Assembly: GCF_039529295.1 (NCBI RefSeq)
Contig: NZ_BAAAMN010000010.1
Span: 1-64,000, forward strand
Source of the DNA: Yaniella flava
GTDB taxonomy: Bacteria > Actinomycetota > Actinomycetes > Actinomycetales > Micrococcaceae
DNA length: 64,000 bases
Reading direction: 5' to 3'
A model generated the notes under the pieces. The model saw only the letters and a program-made list of their open reading frames with translations, was not told the origin of the DNA and made no database searches. Positions 53,065 through 60,931 of the stretch are shown here, piece after piece; the first letter of the stretch is position 1, and each line of letters starts with the position of its first letter. The position numbers were made by a program, and so were the translations under genes.

Positions 53065-54063
53065 TTAGCGGCGAATCCCAGCCAGTGCGTCACGGTCGAT
53101 TTCTTCCTGGTTTTCCACGTACGGCGTGCCGTGAGTGTGGAAGGTTGGCACGGTCTTCATGCCCCACGCCTGGCCCTTGGCACGTTCGGCTTCAGACCAG
53201 TTAACAACGGGTTGATCCGGATTCAGGATCAGGCGTGCACCGGCATTGGCGAACTCGATCCGGTTGCCGCCCGGCTCCCAGACATAGAGGAAAAACGTCT
53301 GGTTGATCGCGTGCTTATACGGCCCGTATTCGATATACACGCCTTCTTCCAGGAAGAAGTCTGCAGCTTTGAGTATGTCCTCGCGAGTGTCGGTGGCAAA
53401 CGCCAGGTGGTGGAAGCGCCCACGCTCACCCGTCCAGTCGTCAGAGTAGACGACGTCGTAGGATTTTTGCGCGAACCGGAACCACCGGGCCGCATAGCCG
53501 CCCTCATCCAGTTCGACCTGCTCAGTTTCACGCGATTTCATCACGCTCTCCCAGAAGTCACCGGCAGCATTCACATCGGAGGCCAAATAGTTAATGTGAT
53601 CCAAGCGGCGGGCATTGACCCCGCGCCCAGGATAGCGGGACGCCTGATTTTTCAGCGCTGGTCGGTCTTCGTCGTCGACAACATAGAGCGTGGTGTCGTA
53701 GTAGATGCCGAATTCGTGACCGTCCGGATCCTCAAACTCGTACCAAGCGCCGATGCCGACTTCCGGTTCGCGCCAGCCTTTGCCAAGTCCGGTTGCCTCG
53801 ATGGCTGCGACGCGACGTTCAAGTGCCTCAGGGCTGGTGGCTCGCAGCATCGTTCGACCGACACCGTTGGTGTTGGACGCGGTCAGCTTGATCGAGTAGG
53901 TTTCGTACTCATCCCAGCAGCGCAAATACGCAGAGTTGCCGATGCGTTCGACTTCGCGCATCGCCAGCAGTTCGTTGAAGAACCACAGGCTCTCATCGAA
54001 TGTTGGGGTCAGGATTTCTACGGCGCTGATGTGCGCCAGGTCGAAGTTTTCTAATTCAGCCAT
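53065..54063 (-). CDS. VOC-family type I extradiol ring-cleavage dioxygenase
   Basis: The 332-residue protein has two VOC modules. The C-terminal active module carries the expected Fe/Mn ligands: His156 (RLDHINYL), His218/219 (FHHLAFAT) and Glu270 (GGNRIEF), with conserved Tyr260 and His251. Spacing resembles homoprotocatechuate 2,3-dioxygenase. The position of that enzyme's acid-base His200 seems to be Tyr202 (KSYDVV). It is the last gene of the tautomerase-hydratase-aldolase operon, 9 bases after the aldolase, so it is the obvious ring-opening enzyme, with gallate or 3-O-methylgallate as candidate substrate. Protocatechuate or a catechol is the alternative. Confidence 0.85.
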   Translation of the reverse strand: MAELENFDLAHISAVEILTPTFDESLWFFNELLAMREVERIGNSAYLRCWDEYETYSIKLTASNTNGVGRTMLRATSPEALERRVAAIEATGLGKGWREPEVGIGAWYEFEDPDGHEFGIYYDTTLYVVDDEDRPALKNQASRYPGRGVNARRLDHINYLASDVNAAGDFWESVMKSRETEQVELDEGGYAARWFRFAQKSYDVVYSDDWTGERGRFHHLAFATDTREDILKAADFFLEEGVYIEYGPYKHAINQTFFLYVWEPGGNRIEFANAGARLILNPDQPVVNWSEAERAKGQAWGMKTVPTFHTHGTPYVENQEEIDRDALAGIRR

Positions 54064-54072
54064 GGTGATTCC

Positions 54073-54756
54073 TTACTCTCGGTACTGCAGTCCCTTGGCA
54101 GCAAGTTTTTCCCGCATGCCATATACGTCTAATCCCAGCTCACCTGCGGCCAACCGCTCGCGCACGCTAGCTTCCTTGGCCTCCCGCGCTTTGGAAGCCT
54201 CCGCAACCTCGGCCACGTTCTCGCGCGGCACGACAACTACCCCATCGGCGTCGCCCACCACCACGTCACCCGGATTGACGGTCGCATTGGCGCAGTTGAC
54301 CGGGATGTTGACCGAACCGAGCGTCTCTTTTACCGTACCGCGCGCATGGATAGCCCGCGCAAAGACCGGGAAATCCATCTCGGCTAGCTCCGCGGTGTCG
54401 CGCACCCCGCCATCAATGACCAGCCCGGTCGCACCGCGAGCGCGGAAGGACGTTGCTAAGAGGTCGCCGAAGAAGCCAACGTCCGTCTCGGTGGTGCAGG
54501 CCGCCACGACGATGTCACCCTGCTGGATTTGTTCAGCCACAACATGCAGCATCCAGTTATCACCGGGTTGCAGTAGCACCGTGACCGCGGGGCCACAAAG
54601 TTTTGCCCCGTCGTACACCGGACGTAAATATGGTCGCATGAGACCGACTCGGCCCATGGCTTCGTGGATGGTCGCGGTGCCGTAGTTGCTCAAGGCTGCG
54701 ACATCATCGGGGTCTGGGCGGTGGACGGCCGTGTGGACTACGCCAAGGTCATACAT
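54073..54756 (-). CDS. RraA-fold 4-carboxy-4-hydroxy-2-oxoadipate (CHA) aldolase
   Basis: ATG 54756 follows AAGGAGC. The 227-residue protein has the class II pyruvate-aldolase version of the RraA fold: GPAVTVLLQPGDNWMLHVV, FGDLLATSFRARGATGLVIDGGVRD with Arg119-Asp120, and GDVVVGDADGVVVVP. The C-terminal lid (SVRERLAAGELGLDVYGMREKLAAKGL) distinguishes LigK/HMG aldolases from the RNase regulator RraA. It splits CHA into pyruvate and oxaloacetate, the last step of gallate/protocatechuate 4,5-cleavage. It is 16 bases downstream of the hydratase gene. Confidence 0.88.
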   Translation of the reverse strand: MYDLGVVHTAVHRPDPDDVAALSNYGTATIHEAMGRVGLMRPYLRPVYDGAKLCGPAVTVLLQPGDNWMLHVVAEQIQQGDIVVAACTTETDVGFFGDLLATSFRARGATGLVIDGGVRDTAELAEMDFPVFARAIHARGTVKETLGSVNIPVNCANATVNPGDVVVGDADGVVVVPRENVAEVAEASKAREAKEASVRERLAAGELGLDVYGMREKLAAKGLQYRE

Positions 54757-54772
54757 GTGTTGCTCCTTGCTT

Positions 54773-55795
54773 CTACCGGTTCTGTGCCTTGAGGCGGCGA
54801 TCCAGACGCGGGTGAATCTTGCGGGCGGTGTCTTCAAAAATGGACTGCCGTGATGCATCGGTCAGGTCGGCTGCCTGAATATAGCGCACGGTATCGTCGA
54901 AGAAGTGACCGGTCGTTGGGTCTTCGGTCCGCACCGCTCCGATCATTTCCGAGGCGAACATGATGTTTTGATGTGGAATCACCTCGAGCAGCGTATCGAT
55001 GCCCGGCTGATGGTAGACGCAGGTGTCGAAGTAGACGTTGTTCAGCAGGTGATCTTCCAGTTGCGGCTTATCCATCATCATGGCCAGACCGCGGAAGCGT
55101 CCCCAATGGTAAGGTGCGGCTCCCCCACCGTGCGGGATGATCATTTTCAGTTCAGAGAAAGTGGAGAACAAATCGCCTTCCAGCAGCTGCATAATCGCGG
55201 TGGTGTCGGCGTTGAGGTAGTGCGCGCCGGTGGTGTGGAACGCTGGATTCACCGACGTCGAGACATGAACCATGACGGGCAGTTCGTGTTCGATGAGCTT
55301 TTCATAGACCGGGAACCAGTGTTCATCGGTCAGCGGCGGTGAGGTCCAGTGCCCGCCAGAAGGATCCGGATTCAGATTGACCGCGACGATGTCATGTTCG
55401 GTGACACAGCGCTCGAGCTCATCAATGACGGTCGCGGGGTCCACTCCCGAGGATTGGGGCAGCATCGCCGAGGGTACGAAACGGCCCGGATAGAGTTCCG
55501 AGACCCGTCCGATGAGATCGTTGCAGTGCCGCGCCCATGCAGACGAGACCTCAAAATCCCCTGCATGGTGCGCCATAAAGGAGGCTCTGGGAGAAAACAC
55601 CTGCACATCAATGCCACGCTCATCCATCAGGCGCAGCTGATTGGCCTCGATCGAATCTCGGATCTGGTCGTCGGTAATCACCGGACCAGCTACCGCCGGC
55701 GGTTTACCGCCATCAAGCGCTGCCAACTGTTCATCCCGCCAGGCACCCAGCGGCTCCGGTGCCGTGGTGTAATGCCCGTGAATATCAATGATCAA
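54773..55795 (-). CDS. Amidohydrolase-fold 4-oxalomesaconate hydratase (LigJ-like)
   Basis: TTG 55795 is chosen: AAGGA is 6 bases upstream and the protein then begins LIIDIHGHYTT, exactly at the metal-binding HxH strand; the frame reaching 55885 enters the upstream gene. The 340-residue TIM-barrel protein has DIHGHY, VNLNPDPSGGHW, VMVHVS, IIPHGGGAAPYHWGR and a late metal Asp/Glu region FASEMIGAV. This matches LigJ-type 4-oxalomesaconate hydratases, which turn OMA into CHA, the substrate of the aldolase encoded next. GalB of Pseudomonas is an unrelated fold, so this is the sphingomonad-type hydratase. Confidence 0.82.
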   Translation of the reverse strand: MIIDIHGHYTTAPEPLGAWRDEQLAALDGGKPPAVAGPVITDDQIRDSIEANQLRLMDERGIDVQVFSPRASFMAHHAGDFEVSSAWARHCNDLIGRVSELYPGRFVPSAMLPQSSGVDPATVIDELERCVTEHDIVAVNLNPDPSGGHWTSPPLTDEHWFPVYEKLIEHELPVMVHVSTSVNPAFHTTGAHYLNADTTAIMQLLEGDLFSTFSELKMIIPHGGGAAPYHWGRFRGLAMMMDKPQLEDHLLNNVYFDTCVYHQPGIDTLLEVIPHQNIMFASEMIGAVRTEDPTTGHFFDDTVRYIQAADLTDASRQSIFEDTARKIHPRLDRRLKAQNR

Positions 55796-55838
55796 TATAT
55801 GTCCTTCCGCTAAAAAACGGCTCTCCAAAAAATTCGGT

Positions 55839-56975
55839 CTAGGCCTCGGGATCCCATACCGTGTGCGGCACGAAGACCTCACCACGGCTCAGCAACCTAG
55901 CGGTACGCGTGTTGCCTGAGGCCACCACCGCACCGGTGTCATCGAGATCCAGCGACGTTTCAAAAATGCCGGATGGATGTTCGATGCCGAGCGTTTGCTG
56001 TCGGCCCGTACCGGCAGTGCCCACTTCGGCTGCGACGGAGCCTTCCATCATCAGGGCGGTAGCCACGGTCACCGCAGCGAGTACCCCGATCGATTCGTGC
56101 ACCCGGTGTGGGATAAAACTCCGCGTAGACAATGCCCCACCGGCCATGGGCGGCGACACCAAGGTCATTTTTGGATACGATGCTTCCGTCACGTCACCAA
56201 GGCCCATCCGCTCTCCAGCCAGCAGGCGGAGCTGCTCGACGCGCTGCTTGAGCTCGGCGTTATCGCTGAGCTCAGCGACCGATTCATAGCCGCTGACGCC
56301 AAGATCTGTGGCACGGATAATCACTAAGGGTTGGCCGTTATCTATCAACGTCACCCGATAGGTGTCGCCGCCCACGGCTAAGTCATCACTCACGTTTCCC
56401 GTTGGCAGCAGTGCCCCGGTCAATGATCCTGCAGTATTGAGGAACCGAATCTCCACTGGTGATGCAGCGCCCGGCACTCCGGCAATGGCCGTGTTGCCCG
56501 AATACTGGACAAAGCGGTGCCCGTCGAACTCGGGGGTGTGAATGGTAATGCGTGCGATGAGCCCCGTATTGGTGGTTCGCACGACGGCTTCGGTGACATC
56601 CTTTTCGGGTTGCAATAAACCTGACTCCACCGCAAATGGCACCACTGCCGCCAGCATATTCCCGCAATTGGCACTCGTCTGAACAGTCTCGCCATCAGTC
56701 TGAAGTTGCGCAAAGGTGAAATCGAGATCAACACCGTCGTACTCGGAGCACTCCACAATCGCGGCCTTGGAAGTCAGCGGATGTCCGCCACCAACACCGT
56801 CTACCTGCAGGGGATGCGGACTGCCCATGATCGCCAGTAGCACGGCATCACGTAGCTGTGGGTTGCGTGGCAAATCAACTGCCCGAAACATGGGGCCGCG
56901 CGAAGTACCGCCCCGCATGAGGTGAAATGGGATCGCTGTTTGATCCCCAACGCGACGCACTGCACGAGAGCTCAT
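55839..56975 (-). CDS. PrpF-family tautomerase, 4-oxalomesaconate tautomerase (GalD/LigU-like)
   Basis: ATG 56975 follows AAAGGAAGAAC. The 378-residue protein has the PrpF double diaminopimelate-epimerase-like fold: FHLMRGGTSRGPMF at the N-terminus, HPLTSKAAIV (Lys70), TSANCGNMLAAVVPFA (Cys104) and SFIPHRVHESIGVLAAVTVATA. PrpF relatives isomerise aconitate-like acids; GalD/LigU convert keto-OMA formed by gallate cleavage into the tautomer used by the hydratase. As first gene of the four-gene operon with hydratase, aldolase and dioxygenase, that role is well supported. It is divergent from a GntR regulator gene. Confidence 0.86.
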   Translation of the reverse strand: MSSRAVRRVGDQTAIPFHLMRGGTSRGPMFRAVDLPRNPQLRDAVLLAIMGSPHPLQVDGVGGGHPLTSKAAIVECSEYDGVDLDFTFAQLQTDGETVQTSANCGNMLAAVVPFAVESGLLQPEKDVTEAVVRTTNTGLIARITIHTPEFDGHRFVQYSGNTAIAGVPGAASPVEIRFLNTAGSLTGALLPTGNVSDDLAVGGDTYRVTLIDNGQPLVIIRATDLGVSGYESVAELSDNAELKQRVEQLRLLAGERMGLGDVTEASYPKMTLVSPPMAGGALSTRSFIPHRVHESIGVLAAVTVATALMMEGSVAAEVGTAGTGRQQTLGIEHPSGIFETSLDLDDTGAVVASGNTRTARLLSRGEVFVPHTVWDPEA

Positions 56976-57024
56976 GTTCTTCCTTTACTGTGGGTGTCCT
57001 CACACAAGACTATCTGCCAACAAG

Positions 57025-57041
57025 ATTGTTTACAATATTGT
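57025..57041. promoter_or_regulatory. Candidate FadR-type GntR operator
   Basis: ATTGT-TT-ACAAT (57025-57036) overlaps ACAATATTGT (57032-57041), giving alternating half-sites. TTGTTTACAA fits the TNGTN(0-3)ACNA pattern of FadR-subfamily regulators. It lies in the spacer between the PrpF-type gene and the GntR gene. Confidence 0.55.
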
Positions 57042-57122
57042 TCATGCTTTTGTTGAGTATCTAGCTCCGGTGACTATCATGGAGTCAACGGCAAGCATTC
57101 CCTCAGCCATTGGAGACCGGCT

Positions 57123-57785
57123 ATGGCAAGCAACGCATCGCAGGCAACCGAGACAAAAGAAGCACTATCGCTAACAGATCGGTTGCGACAAGATATCGTC
57201 ACGGGCAACCTGGTCCCGCACCAGCGCCTGGTTGAAACCGATGTCGCAGAGGAACATGGCGCATCTCGTGGCGAGGTTCGGCTTGCGCTCAATGAATTAA
57301 TCACCGAGGGTCTGGTCGAGCGCATCCCCAATCGAGGTGCACGGATCCGGAAGGTCTCCCGGCAAGAAGCACTTGAGATTACCGAGGTTCGTGGTGCGGT
57401 TGAGTCATTGTGCGCGCGGAAGGCTGCAGAGAAAATCAGTGATGAACAAGCCCAAGACTTGCGCGATATTGGTACGCAGATGGAAACGGCAGTCGAACGC
57501 GGTGCTCGCGATGAGTATTCAAACCTCAACCGTCAGCTGCATAATTTCATCATCGAGATCGCTGAGCAACCGACAGCTGCTCAGACCATCAGACGCTTAC
57601 GCGGCCAGGCGATTCGGTATCACTTTCAGCTCTCCACCCAGCCGGATCGACCACAGGTGTCGCTACCGCAACACTTGGCCATCATTGAGGCCATCTGCGC
57701 ACGCGACTCGGAGCTTGCTGCGACCGCGATGCATGCACATCTAACCTCTGTCACTCAGGCAATTGCTGACTCAACCAGCGTCTAA
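57123..57785 (+). CDS. GntR-family (FadR/FCD) regulator
   Basis: The 220-residue protein has an N-terminal winged helix (residues ~14-75: LTDRLRQDIVTGNLVPHQRLVETDVAEEHGASRGEVRLALNELITEGLVERIPNRGARIRKVS) and an FCD ligand domain (~85-210) with the metal-type histidines around HNFIIEIAEQ and PQHLAIIEAICARD, HAHLTSV. It is divergent from the gallate-type operon and probably represses it until an organic acid ligand binds. Its end overlaps the convergent PadR gene by 15 bases. Confidence 0.9.
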   Translation: MASNASQATETKEALSLTDRLRQDIVTGNLVPHQRLVETDVAEEHGASRGEVRLALNELITEGLVERIPNRGARIRKVSRQEALEITEVRGAVESLCARKAAEKISDEQAQDLRDIGTQMETAVERGARDEYSNLNRQLHNFIIEIAEQPTAAQTIRRLRGQAIRYHFQLSTQPDRPQVSLPQHLAIIEAICARDSELAATAMHAHLTSVTQAIADSTSV

Positions 57786-58376
57786 CGTCTCGGATGAGCC
57801 CGCCGCACCCAGAAGCGCCAGACCGTCTTGTGCCCATTCGATCTCGGCCTCAGCCTGCTTGAGAATACCCTCGTAGGCGAAAATTTTGAAACGCGTGATT
57901 CTGGCGTGCTCAGCGTGCGGGTACCGCGCAAGTCTGCGTTGATGAACTTCAGTCGTCCCCTCTCGGAGCTCCTGCATCTGATATTCTACGTCGGCAGCAA
58001 CCTGGCGGTAATGCACCAGGTGTTCTTGCAGGCTACGTCGAGCATCCGCGTCTTCAGCGAATTCAAAGTACGCTGCCCGGAGCCGCATGTCATTGCGCTC
58101 TGGTCGATAGGTGACAGGCTTTTCCTGCCAAGCACGCAGATAGACCATACCCGCGTCAGTAATCGCGTACTCGGTTTTCGTTGCCCCTTTGGAACCCCAC
58201 GGCACCGGGTAACCGGTGATGAGCTCTTCCGCCTGCATTTTCTTCAATTCCGGATAAATTTGCGAATCTGGGGCATGCCACAAAAACCCCACCGAAGAGT
58301 GGAAGTTCTTAGCGAGGTCGTATCCGGTATGTGGACCCGACGACAAAAGGGTAAGCAGTGCAGATCGTAAACTCAT
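57771..58376 (-). CDS. PadR-family regulator
   Basis: The 201-residue protein begins with the PadR winged helix (MSLRSALLTLLSSGPHTGYDLAKNF and PDSQIYPELKKMQAEELI, TEYAITDAGMVYLRAW; residues 1-85) and has a long C-terminal coiled dimerisation domain (Vir_act_alpha_C-like, ~95-180). PadR and its relatives such as VanR commonly respond to phenolic acids. It lies just downstream of the O-demethylase gene on the same strand, and a palindrome containing ATGTACAT overlaps the metF-ligM promoter, a natural target for it. Effector inferred. Confidence 0.88.
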   Translation of the reverse strand: MSLRSALLTLLSSGPHTGYDLAKNFHSSVGFLWHAPDSQIYPELKKMQAEELITGYPVPWGSKGATKTEYAITDAGMVYLRAWQEKPVTYRPERNDMRLRAAYFEFAEDADARRSLQEHLVHYRQVAADVEYQMQELREGTTEVHQRRLARYPHAEHARITRFKIFAYEGILKQAEAEIEWAQDGLALLGAAGSSETLDAG

Positions 58377-58427
58377 GGTGACCGTAGTGTAATCGAGACA
58401 GTGAGCGGCGAAGCGCTATGGAAGAGA

Positions 58428-58463
58428 CGTCGCGGCCGCATCCGGCTGGATACGACCGCGACG
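58428..58463 (-). terminator. Hairpin terminator after the O-demethylase gene
   Basis: CGTCGCGG (58428-58435) pairs with CCGCGACG (58456-58463), with inner ATCC/GGAT pairing. It lies 12 bases downstream of the LigM-like stop and before the PadR gene. No clear T-tract. Confidence 0.5.
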
Positions 58464-58474
58464 AGAAATGAGGT

Positions 58475-59869
58475 TTAGGCTGTGCGCCATCCGGTCTGGT
58501 ATGACTCACGCGCAACCGTCGAGTACGGCACCGGTGAGACAACAGCACGAACCGTTTTTTGCTCGTGCGGTTCGACCGAGAGTTTGGCTGAGCCACCATC
58601 CGGCTCGCCCCAGGTGACGGAGAGCTCTGCACCTTCAGGCACGTTGGCATCGACGGTGGCCAGCGACAGACCGCGCCGCTCATTTGCGGTGTAGCCGGTA
58701 AACATCGAGACCCCGACGACGTTGCCGTCCGCGTCGGTGACCTTGTCGTAGTTGGAGGCGCCGTAGTTGGCCAGTGGGAGGTCAAAGAACTTGTAGTTCG
58801 GGCCGTCAACGTTCAGCGGTGCTGCGACAACTTCCTTGAGGTCGTCGGCGTTCCATTCCAGGGTGACTTTGCGACGCTGTTTGTCTTTGTCGATGGCTTC
58901 CAAAGCGTTTCGGCCGATGAAGTCGTGATCGTATTTCACGAAGGAACCGTAGCCAATCTCCCAAGGATTCACATAGTAGTCTTCGATGTTGTCGGAAATG
59001 AATGAGCCGGCCAGTGGTGCGGTGGCCTCGTAGGAGTCTGCTCCCAGCCATTCGCGGTAGCCCTTTTCCGCTGCGCCCGAGTAGATGCCCGGCAGTGGGG
59101 ACGGGATCCAACCGGATTCCAAGGTGTTCGTCGCATAGGCACGTGAGCCGACTGGCAGCAGACCGAATTCAGCACCTGCTTCGATGATCGCATTGCGTAC
59201 GCGGGCGTGGTGTTCGTAGGGACCATAGATTTCCAGACCCGGAGCACCAGCCATGCCATGACGCAGAGTGCGAACCTTGAGTCCATCGATGTTCATGTGG
59301 GACATGCGGAAGAACTTCAGTTTTTCGACTTCAGCGCCATTGAGCTTGTTGATAACATCCCAGGCTGCGGGGCCCTGAATCTGGAAGCGGAAGAGTTCGC
59401 GGGAGACGGCATCACCATAGGGACGTGATGGGGAACGACGGTCCACCTGCAGATCAAGGTTCTTATAGTCACCTGCTTCGGCGTGGTACATCAACCAGTT
59501 GGTGACGGGCGCACGGCCGACGTAGGTGAATTCGTCTTGTCCCTCACGGAACAGGATGCCGTCACCAACCACGGCACCAACCGAGGACACCGGCACATAC
59601 TGTTTGGCCATGTCGATCTCGAAATTTGCCACCGAGTTGATGGCGGTGTCCGAAATCAGGTTGATCGCGTCGGAACCGGACAGGAATACCTGGTCCATGT
59701 GGTGCGACTGGTCGTAGAGCACCGCAGCGTCACGCCAGGCGCGCTGCTCGTTGATCCAGTTACCGAAATCCGCTGGAACAACCGGGTAAATGTAGGAGCC
59801 GGTTTGTGCATTGCGTAGCAGATCGACCGCGGATTGTTGGTTGAGCAGGTCCTGAAGAGAGTTTGCCAT
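58475..59869 (-). CDS. ligM: Tetrahydrofolate-dependent aromatic O-demethylase (LigM/DesA-like)
   Basis: ATG 59869 has AAAGG 7 bases upstream. The 464-residue protein belongs to the GcvT/aminomethyltransferase fold and matches vanillate/3-O-methylgallate O-demethylase LigM across its length, as judged from memory of that family: GSYIYPVVPADFGNW with paired Tyr, AVLYDQSHHMDQVFL with paired His, AKQYVPVSSVGAVVGDG, YVGRAPVTNWLMYHAEAG, LRHGMAGAPGLEIYGPYE, NTLESGWIPSPLPGIYSG and PYSTVARESYQTGWR. It transfers the methyl group of a methoxybenzoate to THF. It follows metF by 19 bases. Vanillate, syringate or 3-O-methylgallate are candidates; symbol given for family, not proven substrate. Confidence 0.88.
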   Translation of the reverse strand: MANSLQDLLNQQSAVDLLRNAQTGSYIYPVVPADFGNWINEQRAWRDAAVLYDQSHHMDQVFLSGSDAINLISDTAINSVANFEIDMAKQYVPVSSVGAVVGDGILFREGQDEFTYVGRAPVTNWLMYHAEAGDYKNLDLQVDRRSPSRPYGDAVSRELFRFQIQGPAAWDVINKLNGAEVEKLKFFRMSHMNIDGLKVRTLRHGMAGAPGLEIYGPYEHHARVRNAIIEAGAEFGLLPVGSRAYATNTLESGWIPSPLPGIYSGAAEKGYREWLGADSYEATAPLAGSFISDNIEDYYVNPWEIGYGSFVKYDHDFIGRNALEAIDKDKQRRKVTLEWNADDLKEVVAAPLNVDGPNYKFFDLPLANYGASNYDKVTDADGNVVGVSMFTGYTANERRGLSLATVDANVPEGAELSVTWGEPDGGSAKLSVEPHEQKTVRAVVSPVPYSTVARESYQTGWRTA

Positions 59870-59888
59870 CATGGCACCTTTCGTATCG

Positions 59889-60752
59889 TTAGAGGTTTTC
59901 AGTAAAGTCTTTGGCCCATTCGGCGGTGTTCGTGATCCCGCCGAATGTGTAGAAATGGACGCTAACATCGCCCTGGAAATTGGTTTCCTGGGTCGTAGAG
60001 GCCAGCTCGTTGAGGAATTTATCTGGACCGGCAGTGCCGATCAGGTTGGTAAGCGAAAAGCCGTATTTCAGGGCAACGCCTGCCGATGCTCCTACCCCGA
60101 AACGCTTGGCGAATTTGAGTAGTCGACGAATCCCCGCGGGGCCTGGCACACCAATGCGTACCGGGGCGGTGATGTCTTTGGCGGCCAGGTCGTTGAGCCA
60201 TGCGGCGACAGGGTCGATGTCAAAGCCAAACTGGGTGATGATACCCGAGGATAGATTCTGCTCGGTCAGGGCGGAGAGCTTATGTTGGGTTTCACGCAGA
60301 AAATCGTCATCGGCCATGTGCTGATGGCCTTCCGGGTAGCCAGCAATCGAGACTTCTTCGACACCAAACTCAGGAAAAACACCTGATTCAATCATCTCCA
60401 ACGCGGAACCATATGGCCCCATCGGTTCTGCTGGGTCGCCACCAACCGCGAAAACATGCTTGGCTGCATCGACGTCGGCGAGTGCCTGAAGAAATTCTTT
60501 CAGCTCGGCTTCACTTTCGATGCGACGTGCCGAGATGTGCGGCACGGGAACGAATCCGAGATCTTTGACGGCCTTGGCCGCAGTCACCCGCATATCGAGA
60601 TCCTCGTTGCCAAGAAACGTCACGTTGATCCGAGTGCCTTGAGGCAGCAGCGGTGCTGCCTCACGCACAGCATCGACGTCTTTGCCGGTCATTTCTAGGG
60701 AAAAGTCGTGCATCAACGCTTGAGCTGACGTGTCAGTGCTTGAGGGGGACAT
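59889..60752 (-). CDS. metF: Methylenetetrahydrofolate reductase (MetF-like)
   Basis: ATG 60752 follows GAGG; the frame to 60809 is not coding. The 287-residue TIM-barrel protein has MTGKDVDAVREAAPLLPQGTRINVTFLGNEDLD, HISARRIESEAELKEFL, FAVGGDPAEPMGPYGSALEMIESG, ITQFGFDIDPVAAWLNDL and VRIGVPGPAGIRRLLKFAKRFGVG, all MTHFR landmarks. In this operon it would oxidise the 5-methyl-THF made by the O-demethylase, running opposite to the biosynthetic direction, as in sphingomonad ligM-metF loci. It is the promoter-proximal gene. A second housekeeping metF would be expected elsewhere. Confidence 0.88.
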   Translation of the reverse strand: MSPSSTDTSAQALMHDFSLEMTGKDVDAVREAAPLLPQGTRINVTFLGNEDLDMRVTAAKAVKDLGFVPVPHISARRIESEAELKEFLQALADVDAAKHVFAVGGDPAEPMGPYGSALEMIESGVFPEFGVEEVSIAGYPEGHQHMADDDFLRETQHKLSALTEQNLSSGIITQFGFDIDPVAAWLNDLAAKDITAPVRIGVPGPAGIRRLLKFAKRFGVGASAGVALKYGFSLTNLIGTAGPDKFLNELASTTQETNFQGDVSVHFYTFGGITNTAEWAKDFTENL

Positions 60753-60809
60753 TGGAAAACCTCGCTTATTGTTGGAGCAGAATTGCCCCAAATCGATGTC
60801 GCACATCAC

Positions 60810-60838
60810 ACACTATCTATGTACATAGTGAGTTGCAA
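60810..60838 (-). promoter_or_regulatory. Predicted metF-ligM promoter
   Basis: On the minus strand TTGCAA (60833-60838) and TAGTGT (60810-60815) are spaced by 17 bases, about 57 bases before the metF start. The spacer and -10 box are covered by a palindrome. Confidence 0.5.
60811..60830. promoter_or_regulatory. Palindromic operator, PadR-type candidate
   Basis: CACTAT-N8-ATAGTG with an internal perfect CTATGTACATAG palindrome. The ATGT/ACAT half-sites are the kind bound by PadR proteins. It overlaps the metF-ligM promoter, so binding would block RNA polymerase. Confidence 0.65.
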
Positions 60839-60871
60839 TACTTTTGATAGAAATTCTTGCACTCATGAGAA

Positions 60872-60905
60872 GAGCCACCCGCTCCCATTAGGGATCGGGT
60901 GGCTC
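60872..60905. terminator. Hairpin terminator of the TauABC-like operon
   Basis: GAGCCACCCG (60872-60881) pairs with CGGGTGGCTC (60896-60905), extended by TCCC/GGGA inside. It lies 26 bases after the stop of the binding-protein gene on the minus strand and separates that operon from metF-ligM. Confidence 0.7.
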
Positions 60906-60931
60906 CTTTCACTCGATATTCGGCTTAGCGG

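Noticed and set aside
53065..54063. Glyoxalase or bleomycin-resistance protein reading of the VOC gene
   Set aside because: Two-module length, full His/His/Glu ligand set with extradiol-type contexts, and operon partners fit a ring-cleavage dioxygenase better.
54073..54756. RNase E regulator RraA
   Set aside because: The long C-terminal lid helix and operon with hydratase and tautomerase indicate the aldolase branch of the fold.
59483..59818. Antisense frame opposite the LigM-like gene
   Set aside because: The minus-strand LigM match is continuous across this part.
59872..59968. 33-residue N-terminal extension of the LigM-like protein
   Set aside because: It overlaps the metF 3' end, and AAAGG is placed for ATG 59869, where family similarity starts.
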